In this document: piece after piece, positions 51,565 through 59,348 of the stretch
How positions within the stretch are numbered: the stretch's first letter is position 1
How the letters are laid out: the number at the start of each line of letters is the position of its first letter
DNA from: Flavobacteriales bacterium UBA6051
GTDB lineage: Bacteria > Bacteroidota > Bacteroidia > Flavobacteriales_D > Crocinitomicaceae
Length of the DNA: 64,000 nt
Assembly: GCA_002427735.1 (NCBI GenBank)
Contig: DIYP01000003.1
Coordinates: 1-64,000 of the forward strand
Direction of reading: 5' to 3'
Program-made: the position numbers and the translations under genes
Notes under the pieces: model-generated
Database searches by the model: none
Told to the model about the DNA's origin: nothing
What the model saw: the letters and a program-made list of their open reading frames with translations, nothing else

Positions 51565-53031
51565 ATGGCGAAGAAAAAAGAAAAGAAAACAACGATCGAA
51601 TGGGATTATGCTCCGGCGCCTGAAAGCACTTCGCATATTGAGGTCAAAGATCGCTATGATCTATACATTGGTGGGAAGTTCGTAAAGCCATCAGGAGGAA
51701 AGTATTTTGCCACGTATAATCCAGCTACAGAAGATAAGCTGGCGGAAGTGGCGTACGCCAACGAGAAAGATATAGATAAAGCTGTGAAAGCAGCGAGAAA
51801 AGCTTACAATGAAGTATGGTCAAAAACGACTCCGGCAGAGCGTGCAAAGTACATTTATCGCATAGCACGAATGATGCAGGAGCGTGCACGAGAACTGGCC
51901 GTGATAGAGACGTTGGATGCTGGTAAAGTAATCCGTGAATCGCGCGATGTCGATGTTCCACTAGCGTGTAATCACTTCTTCTATTATGCAGGATGGGCAG
52001 ATAAACTGGAGTACGCTTTTCCGAATAGAGAAGTTGAAGCATTAGGAGTCGCAGGACAGATTATTCCATGGAACTTTCCGCTGTTAATGGCGGCTTGGAA
52101 AATTGCACCTGCACTTGCTGCCGGTAATACGGTTGTTCTAAAGCCAGCGGAAACAACACCTTTAACAGCACTTAAGCTCGCTGAAATAATTCATGAAGCT
52201 GGTTTGCCAGCTGGAGTGGTGAATATAGTTACTGGATATGGAGATACTGGAGCTGCAATTGTTAATCATGATGATGTCGATAAGATTGCATTTACAGGTT
52301 CCACAGGTGTTGGAAAGATCATTCAGAAAGCGATTGCCGGAACTGGTAAAAAAGCAACACTTGAATTAGGAGGGAAATCAGCGAATATCATTTTAGATGA
52401 TGCGCCTATTGATCAAGCTGTAGAAGGAATCATTAATGGGATTTTCTTTAATCAAGGCCATGTTTGTTGTGCAGGTTCACGTTTGTTTGTTCAGGAGTCA
52501 GTCGCGGATATTGTAATCAAGAAATTAAAGCGTAGAATGGATACCTTGATTGTTGGTAATCCATTGGATAAGAATACAGACGTTGGAGCAATTAATTCCA
52601 AAGAGCAACTGGACACCATTGCCAAGTATATTAAAATTGGTAAAGATGAAGGTGCAACAATTCACCAAAGTAACTGCAAACTTCCGAAAAATGGCTTTTA
52701 CTGTGCACCGACTATTTTTACAGATGTGGCTCAGTCAAGTACCATTGTTCAAGAAGAAATTTTTGGCCCCGTGCTTACGGTTCAGACATTTAGAACTGTT
52801 GATGAAGTTATTCAGAAAGCAAATAACACGCCGTACGGTCTAGCAGCTGGAGTCTGGACAGACAAAGGGTCTCGAATTTTTAATTTGACGACAAAACTGA
52901 ACGCTGGTGTTGTTTGGGCGAATACATACAATAAGTTTGATCCAACTTCTCCTTTTGGAGGTTATAAGGAAAGTGGCTTTGGAAGAGAAGGAGGCCTACA
53001 TGGACTAAGTGCATATGTTAAATTGAAATAA
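51565..53031 (+). CDS. Aldehyde dehydrogenase, ALDH16-like catalytic half
   Basis: A 488-residue NAD(P)-dependent aldehyde dehydrogenase with a complete active site: IIPWNFPLLMAAWKIAPALA (oxyanion-hole Asn), FTGSTGVGKIIQ, the general base in LELGGKSANIILDD, and the nucleophile Cys301 in FNQGHVCCAGSR. The start (WDYAPAPES, then YIGGKFVKPSGG) resembles the EYGPxPES start of ALDH16 proteins. It starts two bases after deoC, so oxidation of the acetaldehyde made by DeoC is an attractive guess. One base after its stop a second, incomplete ALDH begins. Confidence 0.92.
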   Translation: MAKKKEKKTTIEWDYAPAPESTSHIEVKDRYDLYIGGKFVKPSGGKYFATYNPATEDKLAEVAYANEKDIDKAVKAARKAYNEVWSKTTPAERAKYIYRIARMMQERARELAVIETLDAGKVIRESRDVDVPLACNHFFYYAGWADKLEYAFPNREVEALGVAGQIIPWNFPLLMAAWKIAPALAAGNTVVLKPAETTPLTALKLAEIIHEAGLPAGVVNIVTGYGDTGAAIVNHDDVDKIAFTGSTGVGKIIQKAIAGTGKKATLELGGKSANIILDDAPIDQAVEGIINGIFFNQGHVCCAGSRLFVQESVADIVIKKLKRRMDTLIVGNPLDKNTDVGAINSKEQLDTIAKYIKIGKDEGATIHQSNCKLPKNGFYCAPTIFTDVAQSSTIVQEEIFGPVLTVQTFRTVDEVIQKANNTPYGLAAGVWTDKGSRIFNLTTKLNAGVVWANTYNKFDPTSPFGGYKESGFGREGGLHGLSAYVKLK

Positions 53032-53032
53032 C

Positions 53033-53914
53033 ATGGAACGATTGGAAGTTTTAAAAACATACAAGATTTATATAGGCGGAAAATTCCCGAGAACAGAATC
53101 TGGGAGGTATTATACACCGCTTAATAGCAACGGAAAACAAATTGGTAATATTTGTCTTTCATCAAGAAAAGATGTTCGAAATGCCGTTGTAGCAGCAAGA
53201 AAAGCTTTTGGCGGATGGTCAGAACGAGCAGCGTTTAATCGTGGGCAGATTTTGTATCGTATTGCTGAGATGCTAGAGGGACGTAAGTCACAGTTTGTAG
53301 ATGAATTGGTATTTCAAGGAGCTACTAAGAAGAATGCGGAGAAAGAGGTTTTAATGGCTATCGACCGCTTGATTTATTATGCCGGATGGTGTGATAAGTA
53401 TACGCAAGTACTTGGTTCTGTAAATCCTGTTGCTTCATCACATTTCAACTTTTCAGTTCACGAAGCAATGGGGGTTGTCGGTGTTGTAACTGACATAGAG
53501 ACTTCGCTAATTGGTTTGGTTTCATTGGTTGCGCCAGTTATTGCTGGAGGAAATACGTGTGTTGTTCTCGCAAATGAAAAGATGCCTTTATGTGCTATTA
53601 CTTTTGCCGAAGTATTGAGCACATCTGACGTCCCAGGTGGAGTTATAAATATACTTACAGGAGCACAGAAAGAAATGTTGACACCACTAGCGAATCATAT
53701 GGATGTAAATGGTATTGTGTACAGTGGAACAGATGCTGCTGTTGTGAAGGAGTTAGAAGAAAGTGCTGCACTAAATATGAAGCGTATTCGTGTTTATGAC
53801 AAGAATTGGATGGATATTGAAGCACAAGACTTATATCAAATTGCTGATGTGCAGGAAGTGAAAACTACCTGGCACCCCATTGAGAACATAGGAGGGGCAA
53901 CATCCTCGTATTAA
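53033..53914 (+). CDS. Aldehyde-dehydrogenase-like protein without catalytic Cys, ALDH16 C-terminal half
   Basis: A 293-residue protein related to the first ~290 residues of an ALDH: YIGGKFPRTESGRYYTPLN, RKAFGGWSERAAFNRGQILY, VHEAMGVVGVVTDIETSL, APVIAGGNTCVVLA, GGVINILTG. The sequence stops before the position of the nucleophile Cys and the Glu base, and the cofactor motif is degenerate (VYSGTDAAVVKELEE). It ends with TTWHPIENIGG, not a random truncation. This is the layout of the second, pseudo-enzymatic half of ALDH16 proteins, here encoded as a separate gene one base after the active ALDH. Confidence 0.85.
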   Translation: MERLEVLKTYKIYIGGKFPRTESGRYYTPLNSNGKQIGNICLSSRKDVRNAVVAARKAFGGWSERAAFNRGQILYRIAEMLEGRKSQFVDELVFQGATKKNAEKEVLMAIDRLIYYAGWCDKYTQVLGSVNPVASSHFNFSVHEAMGVVGVVTDIETSLIGLVSLVAPVIAGGNTCVVLANEKMPLCAITFAEVLSTSDVPGGVINILTGAQKEMLTPLANHMDVNGIVYSGTDAAVVKELEESAALNMKRIRVYDKNWMDIEAQDLYQIADVQEVKTTWHPIENIGGATSSY

Positions 53915-53922
53915 AAGGAGAT

Positions 53923-53957
53923 AAAAAAAACGCTCTCAATTTGAGAGCGTTTTTCTT
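53923..53957. terminator. Bidirectional terminator between ALDH and TonB genes
   Basis: AACGCTCTCAA/TTGAGAGCGTT (53929-53951) is preceded by eight A and followed by five T residues, so it can end transcription from both sides: the deoC operon (+) and the convergent tonB gene (-). Confidence 0.88.
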
Positions 53958-54638
53958 TTAGTTTAATGTGAAATTAATAGGGAGTCGGCATCTCGTTCGG
54001 ACCTTATGTCCTTTAGCTTCTCCTGGAATCCATTGCGGCATTTGACGCAATAAGCGTTTCGCCTCGCGGTCAAGGTCTGGACTCACACTTCTTTCCACTG
54101 CAATATTCGAAATAGAACCATCTTCTTCCACAACAAATGAAAGATATACACGTCCTTGCTCATTCATCTCAATGGAAGTTTGAGGGTACTGAACATTCTG
54201 AGCAATCCATCGCTGCATGCTCACGCTCGAACGTTCTTCGCCAATGGGTGTGAATTGTGCCTCAACATCTGGGAACTCGATAATCGGTTTCTCTGTTACT
54301 GTTGTAGGACCTACTTCAACTTTTGGCGGCGGTGGCAGGGTGATGGTCACCTTTGGAGGTTCAACAGCATTGTTGCTGTCTATGATGATGTTATCATCAG
54401 GTGGCAACATGATATCCTGTGTTTGAGGTTCGGGTGGTGTAGGTGGGTCAACCTTGGTTTCAATTTCGAATTGAATTTCTCCGGCGTTTTCAACGGCAGC
54501 AATGTCTTTCTCTCGTTCTAATCCATTGGTGTATGAAAAAGATGCGAGAACAATACTACCTGTAAACAATAATGCAGTCAAGGTAATCGGGAAGCGCATG
54601 CGCTCGATGTTTGCTTTTGTGCTTTTCTTTGTTTCCAT
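53958..54638 (-). CDS. Energy transducer TonB (paralogue 1)
   Basis: A 226-residue TonB protein. One transmembrane helix (about residues 14-32, LTALLFTGSIVLASFSY), a Pro-rich periplasmic spacer (PPTPPEPQTQDIMLPP, TLPPPPKVEVGP) and a C-terminal TonB domain (VQYPQTSIEMNEQGRVYLSF, DREAKRLLRQMPQWIPGEAKG). It transmits the proton motive force to outer-membrane receptors. The start is METKKSTKAN, matching that of its tandem paralogue. No ExbB/ExbD genes are adjacent. Confidence 0.9.
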   Translation of the reverse strand: METKKSTKANIERMRFPITLTALLFTGSIVLASFSYTNGLEREKDIAAVENAGEIQFEIETKVDPPTPPEPQTQDIMLPPDDNIIIDSNNAVEPPKVTITLPPPPKVEVGPTTVTEKPIIEFPDVEAQFTPIGEERSSVSMQRWIAQNVQYPQTSIEMNEQGRVYLSFVVEEDGSISNIAVERSVSPDLDREAKRLLRQMPQWIPGEAKGHKVRTRCRLPINFTLN

Positions 54639-54715
54639 AGCGATCATTTAATTTGTAATAGTATTTATTCTTATCGATCGAAAGAAACCAAATTGCATGC
54701 CAAATAATAGGACAC

Positions 54716-54750
54716 AAAAAAACCGCGTACAAAATGTACGCGGTTTTCTA
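54716..54750 (-). terminator. Terminator of TonB paralogue 2
   Basis: AAACCGCGTACA and TGTACGCGGTTT form a perfect 12-bp stem with an AAA loop (54720-54746), with A residues before and T residues after it, so it is potentially bidirectional. It separates the two tonB genes, so each is likely an independent unit or partly attenuated. Confidence 0.88.
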
Positions 54751-54763
54751 ATAATATAATTGA

Positions 54764-55429
54764 TTAATTCAGCGTAAAGTTGATCGGTAATCGACAACGT
54801 GTTCTTGCCTTCTTACCTTTGGCTTCTCCAGGAGTCCACTTTGGCATTTTACGCAAAAGACGCTTCGCCTCACGGTCAAGATCTGAACTTACACCTCTTT
54901 CAACTGAAATGTTTGAGATGGAACCATCTGGCTCAACAACGAACGATAAATAAACACGTCCTTGTTCGTTCATTTCAATTGACGTTTGTGGGTATTGTAC
55001 GTTATCTGCAATCCATTTTTGCATCGCTGCAGCTCCCCCAGGGAATGTTGCTTCAACATCTGGGAAATCAATAATTTCTTCCTCTACAACCACTTGTTCA
55101 ACAGGTGCCTGAACTACCGGTGGAGGTGTTTGTACAACTGGAGCAGGAATTTCTTCTGTATTCTCTTCCTCCACAATCTCTTCAGAAACGGGTGGTGGAA
55201 CATCCACTTGAGGTGGTGTTTCTGGTGGGGGCGGTGGCTCATTTGTGTTTTCCTCCATGTATTCCACGTCAGAATCACTCTGAACATTTTCTGCTTGTTT
55301 ATCTCTCTCCACTCCTGAAGTGTACGAGAAAGAAGCAAGCACAACACTTCCTACAAATAAAAGTCCGATAAGCGTCAATGGCATTCGAAGCTTTTCAATG
55401 TTTGCAGACTCACTTTTCTTTAATTCCAT
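54764..55429 (-). CDS. Energy transducer TonB (paralogue 2)
   Basis: A 221-residue TonB protein with a transmembrane helix (LTLIGLLFVGSVVLASFSY), a strongly Pro/Glu/Val-rich spacer (EPPPPPETPPQVDVPPPV, TPPPVVQAPVEQVVVEEE) and a C-terminal domain nearly the same as in paralogue 1 (QYPQTSIEMNEQGRVYLSFV, SSDLDREAKRLLRKMPKW). The spacers of the two copies have no similarity beyond their Pro content, so the duplication is not recent or the spacers evolve fast. It lies upstream of paralogue 1 on the same strand and downstream of the VanZ-like gene. Confidence 0.92.
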   Translation of the reverse strand: MELKKSESANIEKLRMPLTLIGLLFVGSVVLASFSYTSGVERDKQAENVQSDSDVEYMEENTNEPPPPPETPPQVDVPPPVSEEIVEEENTEEIPAPVVQTPPPVVQAPVEQVVVEEEIIDFPDVEATFPGGAAAMQKWIADNVQYPQTSIEMNEQGRVYLSFVVEPDGSISNISVERGVSSDLDREAKRLLRKMPKWTPGEAKGKKARTRCRLPINFTLN

Positions 55430-55491
55430 AATTCCACTTGAATTCTTGATGTAAATATATGAATTTATCTTACAAAAGGTATACCATTAAA

Positions 55492-55869
55492 TCAATAACA
55501 TGATGCGTAAAGTAAGCGAAAGCTTATGATTCCGATACCAGCCCCCAGAACACTAAAAATTAAATTCCAAACGCTGATAACATGCGCAAGTCCCGAAAAA
55601 TAGGCAGTTAATTCTGCGGTCAACGCAAAGATAACGGCTGCGGCAAAGGCAATGGTAAAAGAATTACGCCGGAGAACATCATGCTTTCCTTGTTTTTTTA
55701 GTGCACAAACCCAAAAATGAACAAATCCCCAAAAGAGTAGACCATGTATAACAGCCCTCGAAGGAATCAAATCAAAATATATAGGTTGAGATGGATGGGA
55801 TGGTGTTAAAAACAAAAGCACCATAAGTCCAGTCCAAATAACACTTACGACAAAAAAACGAAGATTCAC
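55492..55869 (-). CDS. VanZ-like family membrane protein
   Basis: A 125-residue protein with four hydrophobic segments (about residues 4-20, 38-55, 72-88, 97-118). The arrangement DLIPSRAVIHGLLFWGFVHF followed by AELTAYFSGLAHVISVWNLI (acidic residue in a helix, then a conserved Asn/Asp region) fits the VanZ-like family. VanZ in enterococci contributes to teicoplanin resistance; single copies in Bacteroidota have no known role. It starts ten bases after gcvH, a neighbourhood I recall as frequent in this phylum. Confidence 0.78.
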   Translation of the reverse strand: MNLRFFVVSVIWTGLMVLLFLTPSHPSQPIYFDLIPSRAVIHGLLFWGFVHFWVCALKKQGKHDVLRRNSFTIAFAAAVIFALTAELTAYFSGLAHVISVWNLIFSVLGAGIGIISFRLLYASCY

Positions 55870-55879
55870 GGGAAGCGGA

Positions 55880-56257
55880 TTATCCGATCAATTCTCCATA
55901 AGCTGCTCCATCCATAAGATCGGCAAGCTCATCCGTATTTGACATTTTTACTTTAATCATCCACCCATCTCCATAAGGATCAGAATTAACCGTTTCCGGA
56001 GCAGATTCCAGCGCCTCATTGAATTCGATAATTTCTCCTGAAATAGGCATAAATAAATCTGAAACAGTTTTAACTGCTTCTACAGAACCAAAGATTTCTT
56101 CTTTATCCAAAGATTCTCCCTCAGTTTCAATTTCAACGTACACAATATCTCCTAACTCTCCTTGAGCAAAATCAGTGATTCCAACTGTTGCAATGTCTCC
56201 GTCAACACTGATCCATTCGTGGTCTTTTGTGTATTTAAGGTTTTCTGGAATGTTCAT
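55880..56257 (-). CDS. gcvH: Glycine cleavage system H protein
   Basis: A 125-residue lipoyl-domain protein. The lipoyl-attachment Lys63 lies in FGSVEAVKTVSDLFMP, and the family start YTKDHEWISVDGDIATVGIT and DPYGDGWMIKVK near the end are typical. H protein shuttles the aminomethyl group between P and T proteins of the glycine cleavage system, and can also serve lipoate metabolism. No other gcv genes lie in the window. Confidence 0.96.
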   Translation of the reverse strand: MNIPENLKYTKDHEWISVDGDIATVGITDFAQGELGDIVYVEIETEGESLDKEEIFGSVEAVKTVSDLFMPISGEIIEFNEALESAPETVNSDPYGDGWMIKVKMSNTDELADLMDGAAYGELIG

Positions 56258-56280
56258 ATTTCGTTTTATTTAAATCCTAG

Positions 56281-56288
56281 CAAAAATA
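56281..56288 (-). promoter_or_regulatory. -7 box (TATTTTTG) of gcvH
   Basis: On the minus strand TATTTTTG lies 23 bp before the gcvH start and matches TAnnTTTG; a -33 element was not identified. Confidence 0.45.
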
Positions 56289-56370
56289 TAATTTTCTGCC
56301 CTCGAAGATACGCCTTTTGATATTTAGTTCTGAACATTTTTTATCATCTTTTTAACTAATTTAGCCAGCC

Positions 56371-57456
56371 ATGATAAATCAGGATCAGTTAAAGGAAATT
56401 CGCAAGCGCATCGATGTTATTGGAGATTATTTAAAGATCGATGAGAAGCGTATGCGTTTAAAAGAAGAGGAACTTAAAACACAAGATCCTGAGTTTTGGA
56501 ATGACTCAAAAAAGGCCGAAGCTCAAATGAAAGCGATTCGGGGACTTAAGTTTTGGGTCGAGTCCTATGATAATCTCAATGGATCATATGAAGATGTGGA
56601 AGTACTTTACGAATTCGCAAAGGAGGGAGAAGGTGAAGAATCAGAAGTTGACGAGCAATTTGACAAGCTTAAGACTCAGGTAGAAGAGCTTGAATTGAAG
56701 AACATGCTATCCAGTGAGGAAGACAGTTTGAGCGCTGTGCTTCAAATTACCGCTGGAGCGGGAGGCACGGAGAGTTGTGATTGGGCATCAATGCTGATGA
56801 GGATGTATACCATGTGGGGGCAAAAAAATGGTTACAAACTAAAGGAGTTGAATTATCAGGAAGGCGATGTTGCCGGAGTGAAAACAGTGACGCTTGAGTT
56901 TACAGGCGATTTTGCCTTTGGTTATTTGAAAGGTGAGAATGGTGTTCACCGATTAGTGCGAATTTCTCCGTTTGATTCCAATGCAAAGAGACATACTTCC
57001 TTTGCTTCGGTATACGTTTACCCTCTTGTTGATGAGTCCATTGAAATTCATGTTAACCCTGCTGATATTACCTGGGAAACGTTTAGATCAGGAGGAGCCG
57101 GGGGGCAGAATGTAAATAAAGTAGAAACTGCCGTTCGATTGCGTCACGCACCAAGTGGAATTATTATTGAGAATTCGGAATCGCGCTCACAATTAGGGAA
57201 CAAAGAGAAAGCAATGCAATTGCTGAAATCGCAGTTGTATGAGCTAGAGTACCGATCTCGTATGGAGGCAAGGGATGAAATTGAGGCCAACAAGAAAAAA
57301 ATTGAATGGGGGTCACAGATTCGAAATTATGTCATGCATCCTTATAAATTGGTCAAAGATGTCCGCACGGGCTATGAAACAGGAAATGTTGACGCAGTAA
57401 TGGATGGAGACCTTGATAAGTTTTTGAAAGCTTACTTAATGACATTTGGAGGATAA
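56371..57456 (+). CDS. prfB: Peptide chain release factor 2, without programmed frameshift
   Basis: A 361-residue class I release factor. The SPF tripeptide that reads UGA/UAA lies in RISPFDSNAKRHTSF and the catalytic GGQ in SGGAGGQNVNKVE (about residue 245). The N-terminal part (IDVIGDYLKIDEKRMRLKEE) is read in one continuous frame: the in-frame UGA and slippery CUU that force a +1 shift in most bacterial prfB genes are missing at the expected place (after GDYL), so the autoregulatory frameshift is absent. Followed after two bases by an ArsC-like gene. Confidence 0.95.
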   Translation: MINQDQLKEIRKRIDVIGDYLKIDEKRMRLKEEELKTQDPEFWNDSKKAEAQMKAIRGLKFWVESYDNLNGSYEDVEVLYEFAKEGEGEESEVDEQFDKLKTQVEELELKNMLSSEEDSLSAVLQITAGAGGTESCDWASMLMRMYTMWGQKNGYKLKELNYQEGDVAGVKTVTLEFTGDFAFGYLKGENGVHRLVRISPFDSNAKRHTSFASVYVYPLVDESIEIHVNPADITWETFRSGGAGGQNVNKVETAVRLRHAPSGIIIENSESRSQLGNKEKAMQLLKSQLYELEYRSRMEARDEIEANKKKIEWGSQIRNYVMHPYKLVKDVRTGYETGNVDAVMDGDLDKFLKAYLMTFGG

Positions 57457-57458
57457 TT

Positions 57459-57809
57459 ATGGAAAAGGAGTTTATTGTATATCACAACCCGCGTTGCTCT
57501 AAAAGTAGATTGGCGCTTCAGTATCTGGACAACAAAGAGAAAGAATATGAAGTGGTACAGTATTTGAAAGAGCTGCCTTCACATAACGAATTGAAGCGAG
57601 TCATAGGGCAATTAGGTATTTCTGCTGAAGATTTGGTTCGAAAGGGCGAGAGTGATTACAAAGAAAATTTCAAAGGAAAATTGCTTACTGATGATCAATG
57701 GATTGATGCGATGATAACCTATCCGAAATTAATTGAACGTCCAATTGTAATTAAATCAGGAAAAGCCGTTATAGCAAGACCAGCAGAGCGGATTGAAGAA
57801 TTGTTTTGA
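57459..57809 (+). CDS. ArsC/Spx-family protein (arsenate-reductase-like)
   Basis: A 116-residue thioredoxin-fold protein of the ArsC family. It has the start IVYHNPRCSKSRLALQYLD with one catalytic-type Cys (NPRCSKS), the middle GISAEDLVRKGESDYKEN and the end LIERPIVIKSGKAVIARP. Glutaredoxin-dependent arsenate reductases share these motifs including the substrate-binding Arg (ERPIV). No arsenic-efflux genes are near, so a redox or regulatory role is equally possible. It starts two bases after prfB and is cotranscribed with it. Confidence 0.87.
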   Translation: MEKEFIVYHNPRCSKSRLALQYLDNKEKEYEVVQYLKELPSHNELKRVIGQLGISAEDLVRKGESDYKENFKGKLLTDDQWIDAMITYPKLIERPIVIKSGKAVIARPAERIEELF

Positions 57810-57848
57810 ATTTTAGTTGATTTAATTCACCCTTTTACTCTAAAGCAC

Positions 57849-57856
57849 TATATTTG
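57849..57856 (+). promoter_or_regulatory. -7 box (TATATTTG)
   Basis: TATATTTG matches TAnnTTTG and lies 31 bp before the start of the 122-residue protein gene; no -33 element at usual spacing was seen. Confidence 0.45.
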
Positions 57857-57887
57857 CGCTCGCTTAAAGAAAAGTGATAAGTACCGA

Positions 57888-58256
57888 ATGCGCGTAGAAA
57901 CCATTTATATAAAGCCAGATTCGGCTTTTTCAGCTCAGATCAGTGAGTGGGCGAATTCCCTTGGAATTCAGGTAGAAGAGTATGATGTTAAGATGGAAGA
58001 ACATTCTGCTGAAGGATTATTGTTGATCAATGAAAATCAGGACATTGAAAAGGAGATGTTTGATTTGCATACCTTATTTGATAAGAAGCATATTCCTACA
58101 CAAAAAATTGATGTGAACGGTACGCTTCAAGTGGCTGTATCGAACTTTGAAATGTGGTTGCGTAATTTTAAATGCAAGAACATTTTGATTATGGGGTCGG
58201 ATAAGTTAGTGAAGAATGATAACCTCGATCGCTTTCTTAACCGCGTTAGTGCTTAG
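57888..58256 (+). CDS. Conserved-looking 122-residue cytosolic protein, unknown function
   Basis: A 122-residue protein with alternating strands and helices: VETIYIKPDSAFSAQISEWA, EEHSAEGLLLINENQDIEKE, DLHTLFDKKHIPTQKIDVNG and a final NILIMGSDKLVKNDNLDRFL. The alternation suggests a small alpha/beta domain, perhaps Rossmann-like. There are no membrane segments or signal peptide. The family was not recognised. The 3' end overlaps the convergent mini-lipoprotein gene by four bases. Confidence 0.72.
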   Translation: MRVETIYIKPDSAFSAQISEWANSLGIQVEEYDVKMEEHSAEGLLLINENQDIEKEMFDLHTLFDKKHIPTQKIDVNGTLQVAVSNFEMWLRNFKCKNILIMGSDKLVKNDNLDRFLNRVSA

Positions 58257-58495
58257 TCCGCAATTGCACAGGTGAATGTTGTAACGTCTCCTTGAGCGCT
58301 GATATCCGTCCTTTCATAAGCTTTACATCTTATTTCGGCTCTCTCTTTCGTATGATTAATTGTAATAATTTCGGTATTAGTAAAAACGGGTGTTCCATCA
58401 CTCTGAACTACACTTATATCACATTGACATGTGTAGTCCTTTTTACAGCTATACATTCCTAAAACCGCCAACAGGCAAATGATCATTTTTTTCAT
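58253..58495 (-). CDS. Cys-rich mini-lipoprotein (copy 1)
   Basis: An 80-residue lipoprotein: signal peptide with lipobox MYSC, then KKDYTCQCDISVVQSDG. Four Cys remain in the mature part after the lipidated one (CQC, RCKAYE, FTCAIAD), at positions matching those of the next gene, of which it is a tandem paralogue. Disulfide pairing is likely. Small lipoproteins of this kind, starting CKKDY-C-C, are common in Bacteroidota and without known function. Confidence 0.72.
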   Translation of the reverse strand: MKKMIICLLAVLGMYSCKKDYTCQCDISVVQSDGTPVFTNTEIITINHTKERAEIRCKAYERTDISAQGDVTTFTCAIAD

Positions 58496-58519
58496 TTTAG
58501 TTTGTTTCGTAAGTAATGT

Positions 58520-58765
58520 CTAGTTAAGTAATGCACACGTTGTAGTAGTCACTTCCTCTCCTGAAGGATCTGCGATAATACCATTCTTAAGAGTACATTT
58601 TGCCTTTGCATCTTCCTCTTTGTCTGTGATCAATTCATTGTATGTTGCTGATGAACTTTGGCCATTGTTAGAATTAACAGAAGTATCGGTGCATTGACAC
58701 AAATAGTCTTTTTTACAGCTGCAAAAACCAAAGATTATCAGACAGAAAATGAGTACTTTTTTCAT
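58520..58765 (-). CDS. Cys-rich mini-lipoprotein (copy 2)
   Basis: An 81-residue lipoprotein: lipobox FCSC followed by KKDYLCQCTDTSVNSNNG. The Cys pattern (CQC, AKCTLKNG, TTTCALLN) is shared with copy 1, while the region between is different and rich in Asn/Ser. The two genes are 24 bp apart on the same strand and form an operon of tandem paralogues. Confidence 0.72.
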   Translation of the reverse strand: MKKVLIFCLIIFGFCSCKKDYLCQCTDTSVNSNNGQSSSATYNELITDKEEDAKAKCTLKNGIIADPSGEEVTTTTCALLN

Positions 58766-58904
58766 ATAATGTAGGTATGTGCTGAACTAAAGATACTTTT
58801 TTCTTTGATAGCAACCTTGTTTTGGCAATTGCACCACTGATTTAGTTATTCTGATAATCAGTGTTTTCGGAAAAAGGAGAGAGGATGAAAGGGCGTTAAA
58901 GCAA

Positions 58905-59324
58905 TTATCTCATAGGCATCTTATCATCTTCACTTTTCTCAAATTCTATATCAACTGGTTCCCACAGTTCGATGCGGTTTCCTTCTGGGTCGGAAATATG
59001 AAGGAACTTTCCGTAGCTGTATGATTCAATTTCATTCAGAACATTGACTCCCTTTTCTTCCAATTCAGACTTAAACGTTGTTAAATCATCCACGCGAAGA
59101 TTTAGCATTGCCTGCTGACTAGGATCTCCGAAGTAATCGCTGCTTTCTTCAAAAGTTCCCAATTGAAGATATCCTTTTTGGCTTGTGTTTGTATCTCCAT
59201 TGAATTCAAATAATACGCCGTAAGGATTGGTGATCATCCCCAATACACTTTTGTACCAGACACGCATCGATTCCGGGTCTTTAAACTTGATGAAAATTCC
59301 ACCTATTCCAATTACTCCAGCCAT
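58905..59324 (-). CDS. VOC-family (glyoxalase-like) protein
   Basis: A 139-residue single-domain VOC protein. The start GIGGIFIKFKDPESMRVWYK and the end YGKFLHISDPEGNRIELWEP (with Glu as metal ligand candidate) are typical of the glyoxalase/dioxygenase superfamily. The first metal His usual in this family is not seen at the beginning (GGIFIK in place of HxxIxV), so metal binding may be lost. It may be a bleomycin-resistance-like or unknown protein. A weak inverted repeat (58835-58863) lies downstream without a T-run. Confidence 0.82.
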   Translation of the reverse strand: MAGVIGIGGIFIKFKDPESMRVWYKSVLGMITNPYGVLFEFNGDTNTSQKGYLQLGTFEESSDYFGDPSQQAMLNLRVDDLTTFKSELEEKGVNVLNEIESYSYGKFLHISDPEGNRIELWEPVDIEFEKSEDDKMPMR

Positions 59325-59348
59325 ATTTACTCAGTGTTTTGGCTAAAT

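Noticed and set aside
54156..54521. Plus-strand frames of 69-121 codons opposite the TonB genes
   Set aside because: They arise from the complement of the Pro-rich spacer codons (giving Trp/Gly/Cys-rich sequences), a typical artefact.
57459..57809. Arsenic resistance gene
   Set aside because: The protein belongs to the ArsC fold family, but without efflux pump or ArsR nearby a resistance function is not supported.
58835..58863. 8-bp inverted repeat CACTGATT/AATCAGTG downstream of the VOC gene
   Set aside because: A 13-base loop and no T-run on either strand; not convincing as terminator or operator.
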